DNA from: Nitrospirales bacterium
Lineage (GTDB): Bacteria > Nitrospirota > Nitrospiria > Nitrospirales > UBA8639
NCBI GenBank assembly: GCA_020027535.1
Contig: JAHRAK010000092.1
Coordinates: 1 to 56,998 of the forward strand
Length of the DNA stretch: 56,998 bases
Direction of reading: 5' to 3'
Below the pieces are notes generated by a model, which was given only the letters and a program-made list of their open reading frames with translations, did no database searches and was not told the origin of the DNA. Shown piece after piece: positions 34,818 to 42,053 of the stretch (the stretch's first letter is position 1; every line of letters starts with the position of its first letter). Both the position numbers and the translations under genes were made by a program.

Positions 34818-36359
34818 CTATGAGAGATCGTGTTTGGAAATGTTCAGATCATCCAACCAGCGATAGAACGTGGCGCGACTGATGCCGAGCCGTTGAGCCG
34901 CCCTGGCGCGATTTCCTTTGGCTTCCTTGAGGGCGCCCAGGAGACGCTCCCGGTCCTTGCCTGTTGCGGTCGTTTCCGTCACGGGACCCGCGGTTCCGGA
35001 TGATTCGAGCAGTTCAGGAGGAAAATGCCCGGGTTGGATGGTGTCGCCTTCGCATTGGAGCACGGCATATTCGATCACGCTTTTCAGTTCGCGAATATTG
35101 CCAGGCCAGGGATACCGGGTCAGGCGTTGCAAGGCCTCGGAGCCGACGTCCTGCACGAACAGTTTTCCCATCGCCTTCCGGCATTGGCCGACGAACGCCC
35201 AAATCAACAGGGGAAGATCCTCTTGTCGTTCCCGGAGCGGAGGCAAATGAATGCGTCCCACCCGAATGCGGTAGAGCAGGTCGGCCCGGAAGGTCTGCCG
35301 GGCCACCTGTGCCTGTAAGTCGTGATGCGTGGCGCAGATAATGCGGACGTCCACCTTTCTCGGTTGCGATTCGCCCAGCCGGGTGATTTCTTTTTCCTGG
35401 AGCACCCTGAGCAGACTCGTCTGCACGGGAGCCGGCATGTCGCCGATTTCGTCCAGGAAAATCGTCCCCCCGTGAGCGGATTCGAAAAATCCGCGGTGGT
35501 CGCTGTTGGCTCCGGTAAAGGCGCCTTTCTTGTGACCGAATAATTGACTGCCCAGCAGGGATTCGGTCAGGCCGGCGCAATTCACCGCGAGAAAGGGGTT
35601 GTCTTTTCTCGGGCTTAAATCGTGCAGTGCCCGCGCGACGAGTTCCTTGCCCGTCCCGGTCTCTCCTTCGATGATGATCGTCGATTCGACCTGGGAGAGA
35701 TTGCGAATCTGCCGGTACACCTCCTGCATGGGCTGGCACTTCCCGATCAAATCGTGAAATTGGGATTTGTCCTCCAGTTGTTTGCGGAGCGTATGGATTT
35801 CAGTCACGTCGTAAAGAAAGAACATTTTGGCCCGCGTGTCACGAGGATCATCGTGGATATCGATCTCAAGCCAACGTGAGGAATGGCCCGGTGGCGTGAA
35901 ATGGACGACGAATTTGTTCCGTTCGTCCTGCTGCATGAGCCGTTCCAGAGCGTGGACGTCATGGTCGGTAAAGCCCACGACGTCCTGCCAGGGCCGGCCT
36001 TCCTGAATGTTCTCGTTTTTGCCCAATAACCGGAGGGCGGACACGCTCATGTGAAGAATCCGGCCGTCGAAACCGATCAATATCGTCCCGATGTGCAGTT
36101 GGTTCAGGATGGAATGAAGATCCTCCGCGTTTTTTTGGAGCCGGGCATTCGCGGCTTCCAATTCGGCTTGGACGCGTTTTCTTTCGATGGCATAGTCGAT
36201 GGCCCGGATAAGGACGTGCGCGTCCACCTCGCCTTTGAGCAGATAATCCTGGGCCCCTTCTCGAACGGCCTGGATAGCGGTTTCCCGGTCATTCAGGCCC
36301 GTCAATAGGACTTGTGGGAGCGAGGGGTGGCCTGCGGCGATCTTCCGAAACGTGTCCAA
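34818..36359 (-). CDS. Sigma-54-dependent activator: PAS, AAA+ and Fis-type HTH (3' part of a split gene)
   Basis: This frame has the end of a receiver domain (VLLTGLNDRETAIQAVREGA, late Lys in YLLKGE), a linker helix, a PAS domain (about residues 60-190) and the sigma-54 AAA+ domain. Walker A is GETGTGKELVARAL, the sigma-54-contacting GAFTGA loop is intact (KKGAFTGANSD), and Walker B is GGTIFLDEIGD. A Fis-type helix-turn-helix (RARAAQRLGISRATFYRWL) ends it. The first half of the receiver is encoded upstream in the same frame but separated by a TAG (36363-36365). As written, translation could restart at TTG 36359, giving an activator without its phosphorylation site. Confidence 0.85.
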   Translation of the reverse strand: MDTFRKIAAGHPSLPQVLLTGLNDRETAIQAVREGAQDYLLKGEVDAHVLIRAIDYAIERKRVQAELEAANARLQKNAEDLHSILNQLHIGTILIGFDGRILHMSVSALRLLGKNENIQEGRPWQDVVGFTDHDVHALERLMQQDERNKFVVHFTPPGHSSRWLEIDIHDDPRDTRAKMFFLYDVTEIHTLRKQLEDKSQFHDLIGKCQPMQEVYRQIRNLSQVESTIIIEGETGTGKELVARALHDLSPRKDNPFLAVNCAGLTESLLGSQLFGHKKGAFTGANSDHRGFFESAHGGTIFLDEIGDMPAPVQTSLLRVLQEKEITRLGESQPRKVDVRIICATHHDLQAQVARQTFRADLLYRIRVGRIHLPPLRERQEDLPLLIWAFVGQCRKAMGKLFVQDVGSEALQRLTRYPWPGNIRELKSVIEYAVLQCEGDTIQPGHFPPELLESSGTAGPVTETTATGKDRERLLGALKEAKGNRARAAQRLGISRATFYRWLDDLNISKHDLS

Positions 36360-36362
36360 GCC

Positions 36363-36554
36363 CTAGCTGTCGGGCAAGGACAAGTCGACCAGGGCGAGGT
36401 CCACGTTGCGTTCTTGCAAGCGATCACAGGCCTGTCGAAAGGATTCGGCGGTGATGATGTCAAAGGATCGGCCTTGAATGTCACGAAAGAGTTCCCGGAT
36501 CAGGCGAGCGTCGCCGGGGTTGTCTTCCACTAAGAGAATGGTCGTCGTATTCAT
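36363..36554 (-). pseudogene. 5' part of the split receiver-sigma-54 activator gene
   Basis: The 63-residue start of a receiver domain has the acidic pair in ILLVEDNPGDA and the phospho-Asp in LALVDLSLPDS. It ends at an amber codon in exactly the place where related regulators read LPDS-Q-GLDTF. CAG to TAG is a single transition, and the frame continues without other damage into the 513-codon downstream part. ATG 36554 has GGAG twelve bases upstream. It may be a nonsense mutation, a sequencing error or a leaky stop. Confidence 0.8.
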
Positions 36555-36614
36555 GTGCCTGGGTTCTCCGGCCCTTCCCCAAGAGATTGTAGCAGATTCC
36601 GAGGAGCCGGTCGT

Positions 36615-38420
36615 TTATGGCAGAGGCTCCATGACCTCTCGAGGGGTGGTCAGGGTGAAATAAAAGGTCGATCCCGTGCCGGGTTCGGATTCCACCCGGA
36701 TGCTCCCGCCGTATTTTTCCACGATTCGCTTGCAGATGGCCAAGCCGATCCCCGTGCCCGGGTATTCGCGTTGACCGTGTAATCGTTGAAAGATCGAAAA
36801 GATTCGACCGAGTTGATCGGCCGGGATCCCGACCCCATTGTCGCGGACCGAGAATTCCCACCCGTCCGGGAGTGCCTTGGCCCCCACGTGAATCCTGGCA
36901 GGAGAGTCTCCCTGGAATTTCAGCGCGTTGCCGATCAGGTTTTGGAAGACTTGAGTCAGGTGCGTCGGGTTGGCATGGACAATGGGAAGCGGATCATGGG
37001 TCACCTCGGCGTGACGTTCACGGACCGACGCGGAGAGATTATCCAGGACCTGTCGCAGCACGAGTTCACAGTCGGTGTGTTCAAGGGACTTGTTCTCGGA
37101 CCCGACTCGCGAGTATTCCAGCAGGTCGCGAATGAGCCGTTGCATGCGGGTGGCCCCGTCCACGGCGTACCCGATAAATTCATCGGCGTCTTTGTCCAGC
37201 TTGCCCCGGTATCGTTTGCCCAATAACTGCGTGTAACTCGCCACCATGCGAAGCGGTTCCTGCAGGTCGTGGGAAGCCACGTAGGCGAACTGCTGGAGTT
37301 CCGCGTTGGATTGGGCCAATTCCCGCGTCTTGTGCGCCAGTTCGGTTTCCTGGTGTTTGCGTCGGGTAATGTCCGTTTGGATCCCGATGAAATGCGTGAG
37401 CCGTCCCTGTTGATCCTTCACCGGTGCGATGTAGAGTTCGTTCCAAAACAGGCTGCCGTCCTTGCGATAGTTTTGGAGTTCCGCTTTGGCCTCGGTGCCC
37501 TCCCGGATCGCCCGGCGTATGGCGTCGAGCCCGGGTTGCTGATGGTCCGTGCCCTGGAGAAAACGGCAATTTCGGCCGAGCACTTCCTCCGCGGCATAGC
37601 CCGTGATTTTTTCAAACGCGGCGTTACAATAGACCGTGGGCATGTCGGGTTGACGGGCATCGGCAATGAGAATGCCGTTGGTCGCCGAATTGATCGATCG
37701 GTCGCGTAAGACCAGTTCTTCCTCATAGGCTTTGCGCTCATCCTCGGCTTTTTTGCGCTGCGCGATTTCCCGTTCGAGCCGGCGGCTGGCGGACACGACC
37801 TGCCGGGCCAGGACCAGGCTCAGGAGAATGACCAGGAATCCGATGACCGGTTCGCTTCTCAGGAGATTCATGATGTTCTGACGGGAACGGGCGCTGAACA
37901 ATTTGAACACGGTGTCGGCGTTTCGTTGAAGTTCATCTTGGAGTTGACTGAGCGAGGAAAAAGACTCCGACGGGAGGAAGTGATCGGGATCTTCGAGCAG
38001 CAGGGTTTTGGTTTTGACAAAAAATAGTTCAAGCAGGGAACGTTGCTGGTCCAACAGTTTCAGTATCCGGGCGGTCGGGGCTGCGGGAATGGAGCGCTGT
38101 TCGCCGGTGTACAGGTTCACGATCACGTCTCCCCCGTGTTGCAAGGCATCGACGGTGTGCAACAACGTCTGTTGCGTCTGTTGAAGATCCGTCCGGATCC
38201 CATGGGAAGCCAACATCGTTTCATTGAGATGCCGTTGAATCATCATGCGCTGGCGGCCCGCCACGTCCATCACCACCATGTCGAGTTCGTGCGTTGTCAC
38301 CGCGGTATGGGTAAAGGCCAGGATGGCGCCCAGCGCCAGAATGAAAATGACCACCATGGCGAGCAGACGTTGCCCGATGGTCAGTGGAAACCGTATCCCC
38401 GGTCCGGACGATGCATTCAT
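36615..38420 (-). CDS. Membrane LOV-domain histidine kinase with PilJ/NarX-like sensor
   Basis: The 601-residue kinase has two membrane helices (about residues 18-38 and 190-207) enclosing an extracytoplasmic domain with a P-box-like MDVAGRQRMMIQRHLNETML, as in NarX/PilJ-type sensors. A cytoplasmic PAS domain at about 235-352 has every LOV hallmark: GRNCRFLQG with the flavin-adduct Cys285, Asn317 in NYRKDG, Asn327 in FWNELY and Gln348 in GIQTDIT. The kinase core has the phospho-His384 in SHDLQEPL and N, G1 and G2 boxes (NLIGNALKF, DNGVGIP, GTGIGLAI). GGAGGG lies nine bases before the ATG. The likely partners are the adjacent receiver proteins. It should sense blue light and a second, periplasmic signal. 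Confidence 0.88.
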   Translation of the reverse strand: MNASSGPGIRFPLTIGQRLLAMVVIFILALGAILAFTHTAVTTHELDMVVMDVAGRQRMMIQRHLNETMLASHGIRTDLQQTQQTLLHTVDALQHGGDVIVNLYTGEQRSIPAAPTARILKLLDQQRSLLELFFVKTKTLLLEDPDHFLPSESFSSLSQLQDELQRNADTVFKLFSARSRQNIMNLLRSEPVIGFLVILLSLVLARQVVSASRRLEREIAQRKKAEDERKAYEEELVLRDRSINSATNGILIADARQPDMPTVYCNAAFEKITGYAAEEVLGRNCRFLQGTDHQQPGLDAIRRAIREGTEAKAELQNYRKDGSLFWNELYIAPVKDQQGRLTHFIGIQTDITRRKHQETELAHKTRELAQSNAELQQFAYVASHDLQEPLRMVASYTQLLGKRYRGKLDKDADEFIGYAVDGATRMQRLIRDLLEYSRVGSENKSLEHTDCELVLRQVLDNLSASVRERHAEVTHDPLPIVHANPTHLTQVFQNLIGNALKFQGDSPARIHVGAKALPDGWEFSVRDNGVGIPADQLGRIFSIFQRLHGQREYPGTGIGLAICKRIVEKYGGSIRVESEPGTGSTFYFTLTTPREVMEPLP

Positions 38421-38533
38421 TGTTCACTGCCCTCCATGGCCTGCTACGGCCCCTTGGTGGTAGAGGAACGTCTTACACGAAAATTGTTACTTGCGTGGAC
38501 GCCGACGGCGAACGTGGTTGCGGCATTTGGCCT

Positions 38534-38562
38534 ATTATGAGTCGAGACAATGTCTGACTCAA
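38534..38562 (-). promoter_or_regulatory. Candidate promoter of the LOV kinase gene
   Basis: On the minus strand TTGAGT (38562-38557) and CATAAT (38539-38534) have a 17-base spacer. The near-palindrome at 38538-38561 fills the spacer, so the binding protein would compete with RNA polymerase. Confidence 0.45.
38538..38561. promoter_or_regulatory. Operator-like near-palindrome shared by divergent promoters
   Basis: TGAGTCGAGACA, A, TGTCTGACTCA: outer arms TGAGTC/GACTCA and inner arms AGACA/TGTCT, with one unpaired G. It contains GAGACA and TGTCT, the same core as the sites at 33726-33750 and 34572-34600. Confidence 0.6.
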
Positions 38563-38574
38563 CCAATGCCCCCA

Positions 38575-38603
38575 TTGACAAACGGAGTAAAGTGCGGTTA
38601 ACT
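38575..38603 (+). promoter_or_regulatory. Candidate promoter of the sigma-54 activator gene
   Basis: A perfect TTGACA (38575-38580) and TTAACT (38598-38603) are 17 bases apart, immediately downstream of the operator-like site. Confidence 0.5.
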
Positions 38604-38664
38604 ACGATCTGAGAATGACAAAGTCGTCATTCCGCTGAAAGAGCCAAGCTGTGTGAGGACAATG

Positions 38665-38706
38665 AACGTCCTTCCCCAATGAAGATTGGGAAAGGGCGTT
38701 TTTTTT
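38665..38706 (+). terminator. Terminator-like hairpin in the activator leader
   Basis: AACGTCCTTCCCCAAT, loop GAAG, ATTGGGAAAGGGCGTT: a 16-bp stem with one mismatch and one G-U pair, then eight T residues. It lies after the candidate promoter and before the coding start at 38722. An upstream hairpin GAATGAC/GTCATTC (38613-38632) precedes it. No plus-strand gene ends just before it, so attenuation is likely. Confidence 0.7.
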
Positions 38707-38721
38707 GCGTTTTTGGGAGAC

Positions 38722-39966
38722 ATGAGCGGCACGATGAAACGCGATCTTTCAAAGGACGACGACAGGCTCATCACCAGACTGTGGGCTATTCTGGATGGAA
38801 AGGATGCTCCTGAAACACGGATTGGCCAAGCTCTGGCTATGCTGGAGCAGGAATCTGAAACGGGAGAGACTCCGGGCCGTTCCTCCGAGGCGTTCGGGTC
38901 GTCTCTGCGCTTTGAGCAAGCAGATGGTTCACCGACCCCTGTAGGGGACGACCTGCGTATCGTCCCTGCCGCCAGGAAAAAGAAGCAGGCGCCGGTCATC
39001 ATTGGCAACAGCACGGCGATGCAAGCGGTATACGCGGCCATTCAGCGGGTCTCGAACACCTCGGCAACGGTCCTGCTCCGCGGAGAAAGTGGAACGGGCA
39101 AGGAGTTGGTCGCACAGCGCATTCATCTCTCCAGTGCACGCGCCGGTCAACCGTTCGTGGCGGTCCATTGCGCGGCGGTTCCGGAGACCCTGATTGAAAC
39201 GACCCTGTTCGGGCATGAACGGGGAGCCTTCACGGGAGCGAATCAGGCCAGAAAAGGACGACTGGAACAGGCACATGGCGGAACGCTGTTTCTTGATGAG
39301 GTCGGGGACATTCCCCTGTCAACCCAAGTCAAGCTCCTTCGCGTGCTGCAGGACAAAGAATTCGAGCGAGTCGGGAGTGGACAGACGCTCTCCGTGGACG
39401 TCCGGGTGATTGCCGCGACGCATCGTCATCTCGAAGGCATGGTCCGCTCAGGCGAGTTTCGGGAAGATTTGTATTATCGGCTGAACGTCGTACCGCTCAC
39501 GCTTCCTCCCCTACGTGCCCGGCGGGACGACGTGCATGCGCTCATGACGCATTTTCTGGACAAGTTCAATCGCGCCAATAGCCGGGACATTCAATTGGGG
39601 AAAGACTTGGTCGCTATGATGAGCGTCTATCATTGGCCCGGCAACATTCGTGAATTGCAGAATTGCATCGAACGCCTGGTCGTCCTGGCGGAGACGTCGC
39701 TGATCGAGTTACAGTCCATTCCCGAATCACTCACTCCTTATTTCGACCACATGCGAACCGTTCAATCCCAGTCCACTCCCAAGTCAAGCAGCCCTGCCTC
39801 ATCACAAACGCTCCCCGCGCGGTTGGATGCGCTCGAACGGGACCGTCTTCGAGAAGCCCTCAGGAAAGCCGGATGGGTCAAGGCGAAGGCGGCCAGGCTG
39901 TTGGGCATGACGCCGCGTCAAATCGCCTATCGAATCGAAAAATACCGGCTGCTCGAAGAAGCCTGA
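38722..39966 (+). CDS. Sigma-54-dependent activator without N-terminal receiver
   Basis: The 414-residue protein has a short, charged N-terminal region with no receiver or GAF domain. The AAA+ domain follows, with Walker A GESGTGKELVAQRI, intact GAFTGA (ERGAFTGANQ) and Walker B GGTLFLDEVGD, and then a Fis-type HTH (AKAARLLGMTPRQIAYRIEKY) that is strongly NifA-like. Without a sensory domain it may be constitutively active or controlled by another protein. ATG 38722 has GGGAG four bases upstream; a TTG at 38686 lies inside the terminator hairpin and is rejected. It lies upstream of the nirC-like genes. Its 3' end is duplicated at 41490-41766. Confidence 0.92.
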   Translation: MSGTMKRDLSKDDDRLITRLWAILDGKDAPETRIGQALAMLEQESETGETPGRSSEAFGSSLRFEQADGSPTPVGDDLRIVPAARKKKQAPVIIGNSTAMQAVYAAIQRVSNTSATVLLRGESGTGKELVAQRIHLSSARAGQPFVAVHCAAVPETLIETTLFGHERGAFTGANQARKGRLEQAHGGTLFLDEVGDIPLSTQVKLLRVLQDKEFERVGSGQTLSVDVRVIAATHRHLEGMVRSGEFREDLYYRLNVVPLTLPPLRARRDDVHALMTHFLDKFNRANSRDIQLGKDLVAMMSVYHWPGNIRELQNCIERLVVLAETSLIELQSIPESLTPYFDHMRTVQSQSTPKSSSPASSQTLPARLDALERDRLREALRKAGWVKAKAARLLGMTPRQIAYRIEKYRLLEEA

Positions 39967-40009
39967 GTGCCAGGTTACGTGTCGCTCGCCCGACCTGCCC
40001 GACCTACTC

Positions 40010-40445
40010 CTTCTGTCATCCCCGACCCCGATCGGGGATCCAGGGTTTTTGTCGTCGTCTACCCGAGCCTGAGATTTTGGAAAAATTCGCTTGCCATGTT
40101 TTTTTCGGCGCCATCTCTCTATACTATAAGCAGGGATTGGTATGAAAATATCCAACGACATCCCGAATTTGTCATTCCGGTTTTTCTCCTTCTGTCATCC
40201 CTGTAAATGTTCACTAATTCGTTGACAGAATGGTCAGCCTGAGCGGGGGGGACCAGATTCTTTTCCTCCCCTTTGTAAGTGGGCGCATTTCCGAAGAGGG
40301 AATGCGGGTGGGGTAGAGTCGCAGACACAAAGGGCGTCAGCACTGAACCCCCCGTGCAGGGGGGACAGGAGTTCTGCCGTCCCCCTGAGAAGGGGGATTG
40401 AGGGGGTTGTCTTTCAAAGGAGGGGAAGGAAAAGGTAGAAAGTGT
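40010..40445. repeat. Intergenic repeats between the activator and first nirC
   Basis: TGTCATCCCCGACCCCGATC with GGGGATCCAGGG (about 40015-40048) and a partial TTGTCATTCCGG copy (40167) are followed by CCTCCCCTTTGTAAG, AACCCCCCGTGCAGGGGGGA and GTCCCCCTGAGAAGGGGGAT (about 40264-40420). These explain most of the 597-base gap. I find no sigma-54 promoter of correct spacing here. Confidence 0.7.
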
Positions 40446-40469
40446 CAACGAATGACTGAACACAGACAG

Positions 40470-40508
40470 GAATCCCTCATGCAGGCCGCAAGCCTGCATG
40501 GGGGATTC
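40470..40508. other. Strong inverted repeat upstream of the first nirC
   Basis: GAATCCCTCATGCAGGC (40470-40486) pairs with GCCTGCATGGGGGATTC (40492-40508) with one T-G step and loop CGCAA. It is related to hairpins at about 21747 and 49583. No T-run follows. Confidence 0.6.
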
Positions 40509-40563
40509 TCGGATAGATACGATCATTTGTGTCTAACTTCCATATAGAGAAGAGGTGCGAACC

Positions 40564-41313
40564 ATGTATCAAGAAGATCTGAAACACATGTCGGACGTTT
40601 CAAGAAAAAAAGTGGACTATTTACTCCACTCGCCCGGCGGCTATTTTATTTTATCGGCCCTCGCGGGCATTTATTTGGGATTCGGCGTCTGTTTGATCTT
40701 CAGCGTGGGGGCCCCCTTCTATGCTGAAGGGTCGGCTGCCTTGAACCTGGTGATGGGCGTGTCATTCGGCGTCGGCCTGACGCTGGTCATCTTTGCCGGA
40801 TCGGAACTGTTCACGGGCAACACGATGGTCTGCACGATCGGCGCGCTGTCCCGGGCGATCGCCTGGAAATACGTGGGTTGGATTTTTTTATGGTCCTTCA
40901 TCGGGAATCTCGTCGGCTCGTTAGCTGTTGCCTGGTTGGTGGCGCAATCCGGAGTGGTCGCGCAGGCTCTTCAGGCGGATCTGTTCCTGAGCGTGGCTGA
41001 AACGAAAATGTCCGTCCCGGCCTGGGAACTCTTCAGCCGGGGAGTGCTCTGTAACATGCTGGTGTGCCTGGCCGTGTGGATGGCGGCGCGAACGACGAAT
41101 GAAACCGCGAAAATCATGGTGCTCTTCTGGGGCGTGTTCGCGTTCGTGGGAAGCGGATTCGAGCACAGCATTGCCAATCAATCGGCGTTGGGCATCGCGC
41201 TGTTCCTCCCGCACGGACAGGCGATTTCGTGGGAAGGATTCATGTGGAACCAGGTCTTCGTCGGACTGGGAAACATCGTCGGCGGAGCCTTGCTCGTCGG
41301 GGCGGCGTACTAG
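40564..41313 (+). CDS. nirC: Formate/nitrite-family channel, copy 1 (amber-shortened)
   Basis: This is an inner-membrane channel of the FNT family, likely for nitrite given the nirA gene downstream of copy 2. The six-helix protein includes SPGGYFILSALAGIYLGFG, the FAGSELFTGNTMV omega-loop, FIGNLVGSLAVAWLV, SRGVLCNMLVCLAVWMA and GSGFEHSIAN with its central-pore His. It ends at TAG (41311-41313) exactly where copy 2 has TGG (Trp), so the hydrophilic C-tail, still readable in frame to 41376, is lost. All membrane helices are kept, so the channel may work. ATG 40564 has AGAGG nearby; GTG 40555 is less likely. Confidence 0.88.
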   Translation: MYQEDLKHMSDVSRKKVDYLLHSPGGYFILSALAGIYLGFGVCLIFSVGAPFYAEGSAALNLVMGVSFGVGLTLVIFAGSELFTGNTMVCTIGALSRAIAWKYVGWIFLWSFIGNLVGSLAVAWLVAQSGVVAQALQADLFLSVAETKMSVPAWELFSRGVLCNMLVCLAVWMAARTTNETAKIMVLFWGVFAFVGSGFEHSIANQSALGIALFLPHGQAISWEGFMWNQVFVGLGNIVGGALLVGAAY

Positions 41314-41454
41314 CTGAGCAGTCCCTATCGCGTGACCAAAGAAGACAAGCCGAGAGAGATGTTGACTCGTCCTACATAGGTGACGTGATCGGGAAATCCC
41401 ATCGTTGCGATGAGAGCAGGATTCGTGACTGACGTGCAACGGAATCGGGGTGCG
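41314..41454. other. Duplicated nirC tail and spacer after copy 1
   Basis: After the amber codon the sequence continues to match copy 2: the C-tail coding region (CTGAGCAGTCCCTATCGCGT and TTGACTCGTCCTACATAG) and the nirC-nirA spacer (GATCGGGAAATCCCATCG, GACGTGCAACGGAA). A short in-tail deletion is visible relative to 42804-42903. Confidence 0.75.
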
Positions 41455-41766
41455 ATGAATAAATTGGAAATATGGAAACAAGAAAGAGATGGCCTGGAAA
41501 CATTCGCGAATGACAAAATGGCATTGAACGGTTGGTCGTCTTGGCAGAGGCGTCGCTGATCGTTCAATCCTAGTCCCCCCAAGTCAAGCAGCCTTGCATC
41601 CCAACAAACGCTCTCCGCACGGTTGGATGCGATCGAACGGGACCGTCTTCGAGAAGCCCTCAAGAAAGCAGGATGGGTCAAGGCGAAGGCGGCCAGGCTG
41701 TTGGGCATGACTCCACGTCAAATCGCCTACCGGATCGAACAGTACCGGCTTATCGAAGAACCTTGA
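41455..41766 (+). pseudogene. Chimeric remnant: nirA 5' end joined to activator 3' end
   Basis: Positions 41455 to about 41490 match the first 12 codons of nirA (MNKLEIWKQERD). The sequence then switches abruptly to a diverged copy of the activator gene, from its GNIRELQN-coding region to its TGA at 41764-41766, with an internal loss of about 54 bases. The HTH part (KAGWVKAKAARLLGMTPRQI) is still readable from about 41665 in one frame. It is the scar of a regulator-nirC-nirA tandem duplication followed by a deletion. Confidence 0.85.
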
Positions 41767-41812
41767 TCGCCTGAGGCGTACTTGGTTCTCGTCAGTGCAT
41801 CCCCTACCGCCA

Positions 41813-41827
41813 AGACATTTTTGTCTC
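41813..41827. promoter_or_regulatory. AGACA-TTTT-TGTCTC activator-like site
   Basis: The small palindrome AGACATTTTTGTCT with a following C carries the TGTCTC core. It lies 104 bases upstream of the sigma-54 -24 box at 41931. Confidence 0.45.
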
Positions 41828-41930
41828 TTTGCCTACAATAGAGTGCGTGATGAACAGGAATGTCCGGTTGGGTGAGAGGGTTTTGTCATGATTACGCTTG
41901 ATTCTTTGAGGTTTTTGAAAAAATGTGTTC

Positions 41931-41946
41931 TGGCATGGCTCTTGCG
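41931..41946 (+). promoter_or_regulatory. Sigma-54 promoter of nirC copy 2
   Basis: TGGCATG-GCTC-TTGCG has GG and GC exactly ten bases apart and matches the consensus TGGCACG-N4-TTGC at all but one defined position. The nirC ATG is 108 bases downstream. Confidence 0.75.
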
Positions 41947-42053
41947 AGAAGAATAGAAATGAATGCTTGGCGAATAGCGCATCTGCCTGGCTGTGGCGAT
42001 AGAGATACAATCGTTTTTTTCTCGTGTTTAAAAAGAGAGAAGGGGTTCGAACA

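Noticed and set aside
36363-36365. TAG as a programmed pyrrolysine codon
   Set aside because: The position is normally Gln in such regulators, the gene is not of a methylamine family, and TAG ends several normal genes nearby.
40084-40096. TTTTGGAAAAATTCGCTTGC as a sigma-54 promoter of the first nirC
   Set aside because: GG to GC spacing is 12 bases and the -24 box lacks CAC; it is also about 470 bases from the gene.
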